This document shows, piece by piece, positions 51,030 through 60,245 of a stretch of DNA of 64,000 bases. Below the pieces are notes generated by a model. That model did not search any database. It saw only the letters and a program-made list of their open reading frames with translations, and was not told the origin of the DNA. The translations under genes were made by a program, and so were the position numbers. Numbering within the stretch: the stretch's first letter is position 1; every line of letters begins with the position of its first letter. Source of the DNA: Frateuria_A sp051900535 (GTDB taxonomy: Bacteria > Pseudomonadota > Gammaproteobacteria > Xanthomonadales > Rhodanobacteraceae); NCBI RefSeq assembly GCF_051900535.1, contig NZ_JBHZGI010000003.1:124001-188000 (forward strand), given 5' to 3'.

Positions 51030-52114
51030 ATCCCTCCGTCCGCATCGGTGCCCTGGTGCCGCTGAGCCGACCCGGCTGGATCGAGGCGGGGCGCCATTTG
51101 CTCGCCGGGCTCGAAGGGGCCGTCCACGAGGTCAATGCCGCTGGCGGGATCGGCGGGCGGCCGCTCGAGCTGCTCGTCCGGGATACCGCGGCCGACCCCC
51201 AGCGCGCCGCCGCGGCCGTGGATGAGCTGGCTGGCCTGGGCGTGGATGCCCTGGCGGGGGAATACCACAGCGTCGCCGCGCGGTCTGCCGCTGCCAGGGC
51301 CGATGCGCTTGGCCTGCCGTTCGTCTGCTCATCGGCGGTGCTCGATGCGCTCACCGATCGTGCGACCGAATGGGTCGCACGCCTCGCTCCACCGCAGTCG
51401 CGCGGCTGGCGTGTCTACGCCGACTTCCTCCTGGCGGCGGGACATCGCCGCATCGCCGTGGCTGCCGAACCGAGTGTCTACTGGGCCGCAGGAACCCGCA
51501 TCCTGCGTGACCATCTTGCACCGCACGGCGCGACGGTGATCGATCTGGACGCGCGCACGCTCGCGCCGGCTGCCGTGGCCGATGCCGTGGTGGAACAGCG
51601 TGCGACAGCCGTCCTGCTGTTGACCGGGATCCCCGAGCCGGCGGTACCGATCGTCAGTGCCGTTCGACGCGATGCACGCCTCGCCGGCGTCATGCTGGGC
51701 GCGCCGGCCGGGCAACCGGAATTCGCCCCATGGGCGCAATGGCTGGGGGATCAGGGCAGCGCGATCCCGTTCCTGCGCTACCTGCCCGAGCGCCTCGGCC
51801 CGCTGGGAGCGCGCGTCGGCCGTGTCCTTCGCGAGCGGTTGGGTGAAGCGCCTTCGTTCGTCGCCTTCGAGGGCTACGACACCGTCGTCGTCCTGGCCGG
51901 CGTGCTGGCTGCTCGCGGTGGCGGCAAGCGCCGGATCGGCGAGTGCTGGCCGTGCGTCGCCGTCGAAGGGACCCGCGGGCAGATCCGGTTTTCGCGCACG
52001 CCGGGCACCGGCGTCTGGCAATGGGCGGCGGCGCCCATCCAGGTGGTCGAGCGGGATCCGTCCGCACCGGATCGCTTCCGGGTCCTTTACACCGGCACGC
52101 AGTCGGGCGACTGA
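51026..52114 (+). CDS. Type 1 periplasmic-binding-fold protein without signal peptide
   Basis: A 362-residue protein of the LivJ/AmiC-like (Peripla_BP_6) fold: VRIGALVPLSRPGWIEAGRHLLAGLEGAVHEVNAAGGIGGRPLELLVRD at the N-terminus and VAFEGYDTVVVLAGVLAARGG near the end. It starts at GTG overlapping the serine hydrolase stop and has no export signal, so it should stay in the cytoplasm unless mis-started; the upstream frame is inside the hydrolase gene. In AmiC the same fold senses amides and controls transcription, a possible parallel. No permease or ATPase is adjacent. Confidence 0.85.
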   Translation: MNPSVRIGALVPLSRPGWIEAGRHLLAGLEGAVHEVNAAGGIGGRPLELLVRDTAADPQRAAAAVDELAGLGVDALAGEYHSVAARSAAARADALGLPFVCSSAVLDALTDRATEWVARLAPPQSRGWRVYADFLLAAGHRRIAVAAEPSVYWAAGTRILRDHLAPHGATVIDLDARTLAPAAVADAVVEQRATAVLLLTGIPEPAVPIVSAVRRDARLAGVMLGAPAGQPEFAPWAQWLGDQGSAIPFLRYLPERLGPLGARVGRVLRERLGEAPSFVAFEGYDTVVVLAGVLAARGGGKRRIGECWPCVAVEGTRGQIRFSRTPGTGVWQWAAAPIQVVERDPSAPDRFRVLYTGTQSGD

Positions 52115-52539
52115 CGAGGTTCGCACGCGTTCGTCGGTAGCGATCTCAACCCGTTCTTCCACGTGGATCAGGCCGCCGGAAACCTGGGCGCACGGCCGAC
52201 CGGATTCGCACAAGCCAGGCAGGGACGAAGCGCTCCTCCGACGATGCGGGATGTCATGCGCGCGTTTGTCACCGGTGCGCACAACAGCGCCCGGCTCGCT
52301 TTGCGAAAGTTTTGCCGCGGGTCTCGGTGCGGGCGAGTTCTGCACGATCGTCGCGTTCCTGATCGGCGGTTGTTCGCAGTGCGGTGCCAGGCCGGTCGCC
52401 GCGGCAGGCGGGCTCCACATCGCGTCATGCGTGTCGCAATTTCTTGAGGTCCGGTGTTCATCGTTCTGGTCCGTGCGCTTTGCGATCGCAGATGCCAGCG
52501 CAAACGCGGCGGCCAATCGCACTGCTTTGGAGAACGCTC
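52115..52539. other. Gene-free region of about 0.4 kb
   Basis: No frame here shows a ribosome-binding site or family resemblance, and none of the listed repeats occur. I see nothing further in it. Confidence 0.35.
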
Positions 52540-53121
52540 ATGAAACGTCGAATCGACCCGATCCTGATCGGCCTCATCGGCACGGCACTGCTGGCTGCGG
52601 CGCCGGTGGCCGTGGCGGCGGTTACGCAGGCGGAACAGGAAGCAGCCTGGAACTTCATGCATCACCCCGCAGGCCCGCTGGTGCAGGCGGTCCGCGATGC
52701 CACCTGGAAATACCGGGACGTCTCGCAGGCCGAAGCGGACGGCTATACCCCGGTGCTCGGCTGCGTCAGCGGCCCGGACATGGGCGCGATGGGCATGCAC
52801 TATCTCAAGGCCAGCCTGCTCGGCGATGGCATGGTGGATGTGGCGCATCCGGAACTGCTGGTCTACGAGCCGATACGCGGCGGCGGCGCGCGGCTGGTCG
52901 CGGTCGAATACCTGGCGCTCGCCGACGTGTGGGACGGCGCGCACGCGGATGGATCACCGCCGTTGCTGATGGGCCAGTTGTTCGACCACACCGACATGCC
53001 GAACCGCTTCCGCCTGCCGGCGCATTACAGCCTCCACGTGTGGGCATGGAAGTACAACCCGTTGGGGGTGTTCTCGATGTGGAACCCGCGCGTCTCGTGC
53101 GCGGCATTCACGGGCGTCTGA
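52540..53121 (+). CDS. Secreted hypothetical protein with conserved Met/His segment
   Basis: A 193-residue protein with a signal peptide (LIGLIGTALLAAAPVAVAA). The mature part has GPLVQAVRDATWKYRDVSQAEADGYTPVLGCVSGPDMGAMGMHYLK, then LVAVEYLAL, LFDHTDMPNRFRLPAHYSLHVWAWKYNPLGVFSMWNPRVSC. The two Cys (about 66 and near the C-terminus) may pair; the GAMGMHY and FDHTDMP segments could bind metal or heme. Similar proteins are seen in other proteobacteria, but the role is unknown. GGAG is seven bases before the ATG. Confidence 0.75.
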   Translation: MKRRIDPILIGLIGTALLAAAPVAVAAVTQAEQEAAWNFMHHPAGPLVQAVRDATWKYRDVSQAEADGYTPVLGCVSGPDMGAMGMHYLKASLLGDGMVDVAHPELLVYEPIRGGGARLVAVEYLALADVWDGAHADGSPPLLMGQLFDHTDMPNRFRLPAHYSLHVWAWKYNPLGVFSMWNPRVSCAAFTGV

Positions 53122-53247
53122 AAGGCCCGCCCGCGGCCGATGGCCGTGCCATGGAGGCGCCCTTGCGGGCGCCTCGGGGAAGTGATGGACCTTGCCCGCA
53201 CGGCTTGGTGGCGAACATTTCGCGCTACGAGGCGCTCGCCTTCGGGC

Positions 53248-53787
53248 TTACCAGATGAGGTCGTCAGGCACCGGGAACTGCTGGTAGAAGGCGTCGTCCT
53301 CGCCCGCGGAAGCCGCGGGCTCCGCGCGACCGTGGTCGAGCGCAATCAGGTCCGGATCACGGTCGCGGATCCGGTCGGCCGCGGCGCGCGGGACCAGTTC
53401 GTAGCCTTCGCCGTAGCGCACGATGACGAGCGCGCCGCTGGCCAGCTGCGCGCGCAGCCGCTGGTCGACCAGCACGCTGGCGATGTGGTCGCCGTCGGTG
53501 AAGCGGTAGGTGATGTCGCCGCCGCGTTCGACCTTGTGCACGTCGATCATCTGGCGAGCCTGGGCCCTCTGCTCGGCGGCGCGCGACTGGGCGTTCCGCT
53601 CGGCCGCGAGGGCACGGTCGCGCTCGGCGCGCTCGGCCTGCAACCGTTGCGCTTCGAGCTGCTCGGCGGCGGGTGCCGCCGGCGCCTTGCCTTGCCGCTG
53701 TTTCGACTGCTCGCGCGCTACCTGGTTGACCTTGGCCTTGTTGACCAGGCCGGCCTTCAGCAGTTGTTCTTGCAGGGGATTGCGCAT
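53248..53787 (-). CDS. DUF2058 family protein, YaiL-like
   Basis: A 179-residue protein. The start MRNPLQEQLLKAGLVNKAKVNQVAREQSKQRQGK is the typical DUF2058 N-terminus, followed by a long Arg/Ala coiled coil (about 40-90) and a C-terminal domain with YRFTDGDHIASVLVDQRLRAQL and GALVIVRYGEGYELVP. The family has nucleoprotein-like or polysomal associations in some reports; the function is not settled. The upstream frame from 53868 adds unrelated residues. Confidence 0.88.
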   Translation of the reverse strand: MRNPLQEQLLKAGLVNKAKVNQVAREQSKQRQGKAPAAPAAEQLEAQRLQAERAERDRALAAERNAQSRAAEQRAQARQMIDVHKVERGGDITYRFTDGDHIASVLVDQRLRAQLASGALVIVRYGEGYELVPRAAADRIRDRDPDLIALDHGRAEPAASAGEDDAFYQQFPVPDDLIW

Positions 53788-53964
53788 GGGAAGCGGTGCG
53801 GCGTTCGGGGGTGCGGGATTGTACCGCGCGGCATCGAGCCGGAGGCGCCGAGTCCGGTTGCGGTGCACGGCGCAGTGGGCAATGCGTCATTGAGCCAGTG
53901 TCAGGAGTGGCGCCGGCCATTTGCCTGCATGATGCGCAGCTCCGGCTCCGTCCAGGAACACCGC

Positions 53965-54795
53965 ATGCCCGCCAACCGCACGGTCGCGCATCCCCCGATT
54001 GGCGTGTTGCTGCGCGAGTGGCGCGCGGCGCGCAGGCTCAGCCAGCTAGATCTGGCGCTGGCGGCCGAGGTGTCGACGCGGCACCTGAGCTGCATCGAGA
54101 CCGGCAAGGCGCGGGCCGGTCGGGAAGCGCTGGCGCGGATGGCGGCGGCGCTGGACATGCCGCTGCGCGAGCGCAACGCGTTGTGGCTCGCGGCAGGTTA
54201 TGCGCCCGAGTGTCCCGAACACGCGTTGGCGACGCCCGCGCTGGAGCGCATGCGCCAGGCAGTGGAACTGATCCTGGCGCAGCAGGAGCCGTACCCGGCC
54301 TTCGTGCTGGACCGGCAGTGGAACGTGTTGATGGCGAACGGCGCCGCCATGCGGGTCAACCGGATGCTGATGGATGGACGGGAGAGCCGCCACGCCAACC
54401 TGTTGCATCAGGTGTTCGACCCGGCGGACTTCCGCGGCGTGATCGTCAACTGGGCGGAAGTGGCGGAGAAGTTCCTGCACCACCTGCATGCGCAGATCGC
54501 CGCCGCGCCCACCGATCCGCTGCCGCGCCAGATGCTCGACAGCGTGTCGGCCTATCCGGGTGTGCCCACGCTCGGCCGGGTGCATGCGGGCGGACCGCTC
54601 GACCCGGTACTCACGCTCGTCTTCCGCCATCGCGAGGGGGAGCTGCGCTTCTTCGAGACGATCACCACGTTCTCGATGCCGCGCGACGTGACGCTGGAGG
54701 AGCTGCGGGTCGAGTGCGCGTTTCCCGCCGACGAGTTCACCGCCCGGGTGTGCCGTCGACTGGCGGCGGACGAGGCGCCTCGACCGGCGTCATGA
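53965..54795 (+). CDS. XRE-family regulator with MmyB-like ligand domain
   Basis: A 276-residue transcription factor. An N-terminal helix-turn-helix (about 10-70) reads REWRAARRLSQLDLALAAEVSTRHLSCIETGKARAGREAL. The C-terminal MmyB-like domain (about 95-265) contains YPAFVLDRQWNVLMANGAAMRV, LLHQVFDP and DPVLTLVFRHREGELRFFETITTF. This class often regulates a neighbouring oxidoreductase; here the next gene is a DUF1579 protein. AGGA is eight bases upstream of the ATG at 53965. Confidence 0.9.
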   Translation: MPANRTVAHPPIGVLLREWRAARRLSQLDLALAAEVSTRHLSCIETGKARAGREALARMAAALDMPLRERNALWLAAGYAPECPEHALATPALERMRQAVELILAQQEPYPAFVLDRQWNVLMANGAAMRVNRMLMDGRESRHANLLHQVFDPADFRGVIVNWAEVAEKFLHHLHAQIAAAPTDPLPRQMLDSVSAYPGVPTLGRVHAGGPLDPVLTLVFRHREGELRFFETITTFSMPRDVTLEELRVECAFPADEFTARVCRRLAADEAPRPAS

Positions 54796-54866
54796 CCTCC
54801 CAGGTCATTGCCGTGCCAGGGAGTGGCATCGCACGCTGATGCAAGCCCCACTTTTGGAACGACATC

Positions 54867-55487
54867 ATGCGCAAGCGCTCTGGCTTCCCGCTTTCCATCG
54901 CTCCCGCCGCCGCGGCCGCAATCCTGCTGGCCTGTGGTCCCGCCCATGGGCAGGCTTCGCCCCAGGCATCGACGCATGCGCGCGAAGCATCCCGGGCCGT
55001 CGCACCGACCACGCGAGCGGACCTCGGTCCCGAACTGCAGAGGCTGAACGCGTTGGCGGGGCAGTGGACGGTCAGGCAATCGATGTGGACCGACCCGGCC
55101 AAGCCGCCGGCGATCGACGTGGGCGAGGCCACGCTCACGCCGGTGCTGGGCGGGTGGCACCTGCGCCAGGACTTGCGCATCGACTCGCCGGCGGGCGCTT
55201 TCCAGGGCCTGGGCTACCTGGGCTACGACCTCGCCACGCACCGTTACGACAGCCTGTGGATGGACGTCAACTTCACCGGGATGATCCTGGCGCATGGGAC
55301 CTACGATCCGTCGCGGCACACCTACGAGCTGACGGGCGCCATGCCCGATCCGCACCACGCCGGCGCGACCCTCCCGTTGCGCGAAGTCATGCGCGTGCCG
55401 GACGCCGATCACTTCACCTACGAGTACTACGAGCACCACGATGGAAGGGAAATGCTGGCCGTGCGGCTGGAGTACACGCGGAACTGA
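54867..55487 (+). CDS. Secreted DUF1579 family protein
   Basis: A 206-residue protein with a signal peptide (SIAPAAAAAILLACGPAHG). The mature part carries ELQRLNALAGQWTVRQSMW, GGWHLRQDLRI, GYDLATHRYDSLWMD and FTYEYYEHHDGREMLAVRLEYTR, typical of DUF1579, a lipocalin/calycin-like fold of unknown ligand. It lies 71 bases after the MmyB-like regulator on the same strand, so that regulator may control it. Confidence 0.85.
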   Translation: MRKRSGFPLSIAPAAAAAILLACGPAHGQASPQASTHAREASRAVAPTTRADLGPELQRLNALAGQWTVRQSMWTDPAKPPAIDVGEATLTPVLGGWHLRQDLRIDSPAGAFQGLGYLGYDLATHRYDSLWMDVNFTGMILAHGTYDPSRHTYELTGAMPDPHHAGATLPLREVMRVPDADHFTYEYYEHHDGREMLAVRLEYTRN

Positions 55488-55527
55488 AGGAGATTCGACG
55501 CGAAGCGTTTCTTCCATCGAGGGATGG

Positions 55528-56379
55528 TCAATCCGCGAGGCGCGCAATCACGATGTCGAGCAACGCCCGCAACCGGGCCAGCCGCCGCATGTCACGGTGG
55601 TAGCCGATCCAGGTGTCGCGGGTGGGCGGCTCCTCGCCGAGGTCGATGCGCTGCAAGCCGTCGAGCGCATCGCCGAGCGGGCAGGGCAGCACCGCAACGC
55701 CAGCGCCGCGCAGGCACATGCGCGCCTGCACGGCACGCGCATTGCTGCGGAAGACAACCCTCGCGCTGGGAAGCATTCGCTGCAGCCAGGCGACGTCCGG
55801 CATGTCGCTGAAGGTCGTATCCATCGTGATCAGGCCCACGCCTGCGCCGTCGCCGGCATGGACCGCCGGATGGCTCGCCGATGCGTAGACGCCGTAGGGC
55901 ATGCGCAGCAACTTGCGCGAGACGATGTCCGGTTCGTCGAAGGGCTGGATGCGGAAGGCCAGGTCGGCCTCGCGGCGCGAGAGGCTGAAGAAGCGCGAGT
56001 CGGTGAGCAGCTCGATGACCACGCGCGGGTGGCGTTGGGAAAACTCGGCGAGGACGGGTGCCAGCAGGTACTCGGCGAACCAGTCCGATGACGTGATCCG
56101 CAGCATGCCGTCCAGCTGCTTTTCCTGCCCGGTGAGCTGCCGCTGCAGGGCGAGCGCCTCTTCCTCCATGCGCTCGGCATGGGGAAGAACGGCGGCGCCC
56201 TCATCGGTCAGCACGAAGCCGCCCCTGGTCCGCTGGAACAGGCGGTGCCCGACCGCGTGTTCCAGGGCCTTCAGCCGACGCCCCATGGTCGGCTGGGTTT
56301 GCCCCAATCTGCGCGCGGCGGCACCGAGCGTGCCTTCGCGCGCGATGGCCAGGAAAACGCGCAGGTCGCTCCATTCCAT
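55528..56379 (-). CDS. LysR family transcriptional regulator
   Basis: A 283-residue LysR regulator. The helix-turn-helix is at about 3-62 (WSDLRVFLAIAREGTLGAAARRLGQTQPTMGRRLKALE), followed by the substrate-binding domain (about 90-280). An ATG at 56439 is in frame but would put the operator-like palindrome inside the gene, so 56379 is taken. It is divergent from a quinone oxidoreductase, the classic LysR layout, which is its probable target. Confidence 0.92.
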   Translation of the reverse strand: MEWSDLRVFLAIAREGTLGAAARRLGQTQPTMGRRLKALEHAVGHRLFQRTRGGFVLTDEGAAVLPHAERMEEEALALQRQLTGQEKQLDGMLRITSSDWFAEYLLAPVLAEFSQRHPRVVIELLTDSRFFSLSRREADLAFRIQPFDEPDIVSRKLLRMPYGVYASASHPAVHAGDGAGVGLITMDTTFSDMPDVAWLQRMLPSARVVFRSNARAVQARMCLRGAGVAVLPCPLGDALDGLQRIDLGEEPPTRDTWIGYHRDMRRLARLRALLDIVIARLAD

Positions 56380-56414
56380 CGCGGTTCTCTTTCGGTCGCA
56401 GGCATGACCGGTTG

Positions 56415-56432
56415 CCATGCAATTATGCATGG
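56415..56432. promoter_or_regulatory. Inverted repeat, probable LysR operator
   Basis: CCATGCA-ATTA-TGCATGG is a perfect 7-bp inverted repeat midway between the divergent LysR and oxidoreductase genes. It is close to a T-N11-A LysR box (T418-A430). Confidence 0.6.
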
Positions 56433-56511
56433 CTCGCATGCGCGTATCTGGATTTCCAGACGGATTTGTCGGGCGTAGCTTGGCGCCACCTCATCGATCG
56501 CCGAGCCTCCC

Positions 56512-57513
56512 ATGACCACGTCTCCCACCATGCAAGCCGCCGTGCTGGAAAGCCATGGCGCCCCGTTCCGCGTGGCTTCCATCGCCCGTCCCGTGCCGCA
56601 AACGGGACAGGTGCTGGTGCGGATCATGGCCAGCGGCATCAATCCGCTGGACTTGAAGATCCGCGCCGGAGCCGCCGAGCATGCACGTCATCCGCTGCCT
56701 GCGATCCTGGGCATCGATCTGGCGGGCGTCGTGGCCGCCACCGGGCCGGGCGTTACCGGCTTCCGCGTCGGCGACGAGGTGTACGGCATGACCGGCGGCG
56801 TGGGCGGCGTGCAGGGTTCGCTGGCCGAATATGCCGCGGTGGATGCGGACCTGCTCGCCTTGAAGCCGGCGCATTTCAGCATGCGCGAGGCGGCGTCACT
56901 GCCGCTGGTGTTCATCACCGCCTGGGAAGGATTGGTCGATCGCGCCCGCGTCAGGGCAGGCCAGACCGTGCTGGTGCAGGGCGGGGCTGGCGGCGTGGGC
57001 AGCATGGCCGTCCAGATCGCGCGTGCCTTCGACGCGCAGGTCTTCGCCACCGATGGGCCTGCGCATGCCGACATCGTTCGCCAGCTTGGCGCCACGCCGA
57101 TCGACTACACGCAGATGCAGGTGGAGGACTATGTAGCTACCCACACCGCGGGGCGCGGTTTCGACGTGGTGTTCGACACGGCCGGCGGCGCGAGCCTGGA
57201 TGCTTCCTTCAACGCGGTGGCACGGTTCGGCCACGTGGTCAGTTCGCTGGGGTGGGGAACCCACGCGCTGGCGCCGCTCTCGTTCCGGGCGGCGACCTAT
57301 TCGGGCGTGTTCACCCTGCTGCCGCTGCTGACAGGCGAAGGCAGGGCGCACCACGGCGACATCCTGCGCGAAGCGACCAGCCTCGCCGAGGCAGGGCGGA
57401 TCAGGCCGCGGCTTGACGCCCGGACGTTCGACCTGGCCACGCTGGACGATGCCTATGCGCTGATCGAGCAGCGGCAGGCGCAGGGCAAGGTCGTGGTCAG
57501 CATCGATGGGTGA
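56512..57513 (+). CDS. Zinc-independent alcohol dehydrogenase / quinone oxidoreductase
   Basis: A 333-residue MDR-family enzyme. The GroES-like N-terminus has MASGINPLDLKIRAG and GIDLAGVVAATGPGVTGFRVGDEVYG; the Rossmann half has VLVQGGAGGVGSMAVQIARAF. Zinc-ligand Cys are absent, so it is an NADPH:quinone or enone reductase type. It is divergent from the LysR regulator at 55528, with a shared operator-like palindrome. Confidence 0.92.
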   Translation: MTTSPTMQAAVLESHGAPFRVASIARPVPQTGQVLVRIMASGINPLDLKIRAGAAEHARHPLPAILGIDLAGVVAATGPGVTGFRVGDEVYGMTGGVGGVQGSLAEYAAVDADLLALKPAHFSMREAASLPLVFITAWEGLVDRARVRAGQTVLVQGGAGGVGSMAVQIARAFDAQVFATDGPAHADIVRQLGATPIDYTQMQVEDYVATHTAGRGFDVVFDTAGGASLDASFNAVARFGHVVSSLGWGTHALAPLSFRAATYSGVFTLLPLLTGEGRAHHGDILREATSLAEAGRIRPRLDARTFDLATLDDAYALIEQRQAQGKVVVSIDG

Positions 57514-57710
57514 GGCGTGTTCGCTCAACGCCGGTGCGGCGCGGGTTACTCCGCGCGCGTCGTGGATGCGGTGAGCGAGCGCGGCGCGGGTTAGGCTGAT
57601 CCGCACCCTCGCGCGAGGTCGTGCGGGCACCAAGACCGACGTGTACGTTGGAAAATAGGCCGGCGGCTGCGCTGTGCTCCCGCGATTACCGCCGTTCCAA
57701 GGACATGGCC

Positions 57711-58565
57711 ATGAACGAACCCTCCCCCATCCGCAACGTATCCGACACGGCGCTCTGGGTCACGATCTACCGCGCGATGGAGAGCGAGCGGCCGGACCGG
57801 ATCTTCGACGATCCCTACGCGCGCAAGCTCGGTGGCGAGCGCGGCGAGGCGATCGTGCGCGCAATGCCCAAGGGAGCGGCGACCGCCTGGCCGATGATCG
57901 TGCGTACTGCGGTGATGGATGAGATCGTGCTCCGATGCGTGGCCGAGGGCGCGGCGACCGTACTCAACCTTGCGGCGGGGCTGGACGCGCGGCCCTGGCG
58001 CCTGGACCTGCCGGCGTCGCTGCGCTGGCTGCACGTGGACATGCCCGATATGGTCCGCTACTTCCGCGAGCAGATGGAAAATGCGGTGCCGCGTTGCAAG
58101 GTCGAGTTCGTCGCCGCCGACCTGCGCGAGGCCGGTGCCCGCCGCGCACTTTTCGAACGCGCCGCAGCGCACGGCCCCGTGCTGGTGATCAGCGAAGGTT
58201 TGCTGGTGTATCTCACGCCCGCCGAGGTCGGCGAACTTGCGCACGATCTGCATGAGCTTGCGCGTGCGCGGTGGTGGCTGATGGACATCGGTTCTCCGCG
58301 CTTGCGCAAATTCATCGAACGCAGTCGCTGGACGAGCCGGCTGCAGCAGGCGCCGATGCACTTCTTTCCCGAAGAAGGCACGGCGTTCTTCGCGCCCTAC
58401 GGCTGGCGCGAGGCCCTGTTTCGATCGATTTGGGACGAGTCGTTCCGGCTCAAGCGCACTATGCGCGGCGCGTGGTTCTTCAAACTGCTGTCCAGGCTGC
58501 AACCGGCGGCGCAGGTGGAGGCGGGCCGGCGCATGTCCGGGATTGCATTGATGGAGTGCCGCTGA
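57711..58565 (+). CDS. Class I SAM-dependent methyltransferase, TIGR00027/PPM1 type
   Basis: A 284-residue methyltransferase. N-terminal segments include SDTALWVTIYRAMESERPDRIFDDPYARKLGG; the SAM site reads TVLNLAAGLDARPWRLDLP, and HVDMPDMVRYFREQM follows. The family (leucine carboxyl methyltransferase-like) includes natural-product methyltransferases; the substrate is unknown. AAGGA favours the ATG at 57711 over one at 57705, which is in frame two codons earlier. Confidence 0.88.
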   Translation: MNEPSPIRNVSDTALWVTIYRAMESERPDRIFDDPYARKLGGERGEAIVRAMPKGAATAWPMIVRTAVMDEIVLRCVAEGAATVLNLAAGLDARPWRLDLPASLRWLHVDMPDMVRYFREQMENAVPRCKVEFVAADLREAGARRALFERAAAHGPVLVISEGLLVYLTPAEVGELAHDLHELARARWWLMDIGSPRLRKFIERSRWTSRLQQAPMHFFPEEGTAFFAPYGWREALFRSIWDESFRLKRTMRGAWFFKLLSRLQPAAQVEAGRRMSGIALMECR

Positions 58566-58617
58566 CGCGCAGCGGCATGGCGCGCCACGCCCGGTGAAGG
58601 GGCGTAGCGCGCTTCAT

Positions 58618-58794
58618 TCAATGCTTCAAAGCCCGTTCGACGTCGTCGGCCATGACGCCCACCCGTTCCACGGCGGCACGCAACTCATCTTCGCTGACGC
58701 CCCACTTGTCGGCCCAGTAGCGGGCTTCGTAGTCCTCGTTCACGTTGACGCGGGTGCGGTCGGCGGGCCCGCGGTTGTTCCGGTTGTCGCTCAT
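58618..58794 (-). CDS. DUF3606 small protein
   Basis: A 58-residue protein, below most gene-finder cut-offs. It reads MSDNRNNRGPADRTRVNVNEDYEARYW then ADKWGVSEDELRAAVERVGV, the DUF3606 pattern of a charged N-terminus and a short helical unit with KWGVSEDEL. The family is frequent near stress genes but of unknown function. No other frame in this stretch has such a match. Confidence 0.85.
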   Translation of the reverse strand: MSDNRNNRGPADRTRVNVNEDYEARYWADKWGVSEDELRAAVERVGVMADDVERALKH

Positions 58795-58999
58795 GACTGG
58801 CTCCCGATAGGCTGTCCTGCGGCGGGTTGTGGCACCGCCGTGGTGAAAGGGCGGTGGAACCCGGGTGGTCGCCTGTTCCTCGCGTTCATGCGGACGGGCG
58901 CCGGCGTCCGGAGCGACGGGATTGCGGCTTCATCCGCCGCCGAACACGCAGGACTAAGCTGCCGGAACCGCGGCGTACACCGCTTCCCGGAGGCGTGTC

Positions 59000-59419
59000 A
59001 TGGCAAAGCAATCCATTCGTTGGGCAACGGCGTTCGTGTTTGCGGTCGCCTTGCCACTGGCGGCTCATTCGCATCCGGGCATGGCGGCGACGAAAGAGGT
59101 CAAGACGGCCGCCGCTCACGCGGGCATGGCCATGGGCGCGGCGGACCTGAAGATGGCGCAGGCCCACCTGCAGCACGTCGTCAATTGCCTGGTCGGGCCC
59201 TCCGGCGACGGCTACGATGCGCAGGCCGAAAATCCATGCAAGGGAATGGGGCAGGGCGCGATCGTCGATGCCAAGGGCGATGCCGCGCGGGTGTCGCGAT
59301 TGCAGGCGGCGGCGATGGAGGCCAGGCAGGGAATGAACGCAAGCTCGGTGGACGAAGTCCACGCGAGCGCGCAAAAGGTCATGACCAGCCTGCAGGCGGA
59401 CCAGGGGCCCTCGGCCTGA
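59000..59419 (+). CDS. Secreted hypothetical protein, Met/His-rich
   Basis: A 139-residue protein with a signal peptide (FVFAVALPLAAHS-HPG). The mature part has AGMAMGAADLKMAQAHLQHVVNCLVGPSGDGYDAQAENPCKGMGQGA, with two Cys that may form a disulfide and several Met/His. No family is recognised. GGAGG lies seven bases before the ATG. It may be periplasmic and metal- or ligand-binding, but that is a guess. Confidence 0.7.
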   Translation: MAKQSIRWATAFVFAVALPLAAHSHPGMAATKEVKTAAAHAGMAMGAADLKMAQAHLQHVVNCLVGPSGDGYDAQAENPCKGMGQGAIVDAKGDAARVSRLQAAAMEARQGMNASSVDEVHASAQKVMTSLQADQGPSA

Positions 59420-59669
59420 TTCCTCCGTCGACCCGGCGCGGGCCGGTCGTGATCCGGGCACGCTGTCGTTGTCCCGGCATGCGGCGCGTCCCGCGCGGCT
59501 GGCGGCTGCGTCAACGGCGCTGGCCGCACGCAACTGCGCGCCGGTTTTGGTGTGCATGCCGAGCTGAGCGCGTTTCCTGGACGACGCGCGAACGAGATCG
59601 AGGGCGTTGCCCCGGATGTGGCGGTTCCGATGAAGGGGCCGCCGCGGGCGGGCGCACGCGCTGGCTGTT

Positions 59670-60047
59670 TCAGCGATTGCCCTTGGCCTCGAGCATCGCC
59701 TTGAGGTCGGCGAACGGATTGCCGGTGGCAGGGGCCTGCTCGACAGGCTCGTAGCCGGCACCGCGTACGTGATCGATGTGGCGGGAGTGCTCGTTGTCGT
59801 GGCAGTACACGCAAAGGAGCTCCCAGTTGCTGCCATCGGGCGGATTGAAATCGTGGTCGTGGTTGCGGTGATGCACCGTCAGCTCGCGCAAATTGGCGCG
59901 GGTGAACTCGCGCCCGCAGCGGCCGCACACCCACGGATACATCTTCAGCGCACGCTCGCGGTAGCCCAGCTCGCGCTGTTTGGCGGCGCGACGTGCCTCG
60001 GCCACGATGCGGTCAAGTTTGGCGGAGTCGGGCGTGCGTTGGCTCAT
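59670..60047 (-). CDS. HNH nuclease family protein, YajD-like
   Basis: A 125-residue HNH-fold protein. Two Cys-x2-Cys pairs (CGRC and CVYC) and the core LTVHHRNHDHDFNPPDGSNWELLCVYCHDNEHSR are visible; this is the YajD type, with intact HNH His/Asn residues. Likely a small DNA- or RNA-binding nuclease of unknown role. Convergent with the small gene upstream. Confidence 0.9.
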   Translation of the reverse strand: MSQRTPDSAKLDRIVAEARRAAKQRELGYRERALKMYPWVCGRCGREFTRANLRELTVHHRNHDHDFNPPDGSNWELLCVYCHDNEHSRHIDHVRGAGYEPVEQAPATGNPFADLKAMLEAKGNR

Positions 60048-60245
60048 GGCGGATTCCGTGGCGGTTCGGCTGGCATTATCGCGCGTGTGCGGGTATTGGC
60101 CGCCGCGTCATCGTCGATCGGCTCGCGAACTGCGGCAGCGCGAGCACGCGGTCGGGCGGCAACCGGGGAGGTCGGGTCCGGGCGCTTGCTGGAGGAGCGG
60201 TTGCCGGCTGAGCCACAATGGCGCGTTCCTCATAAGGACCTCAGC

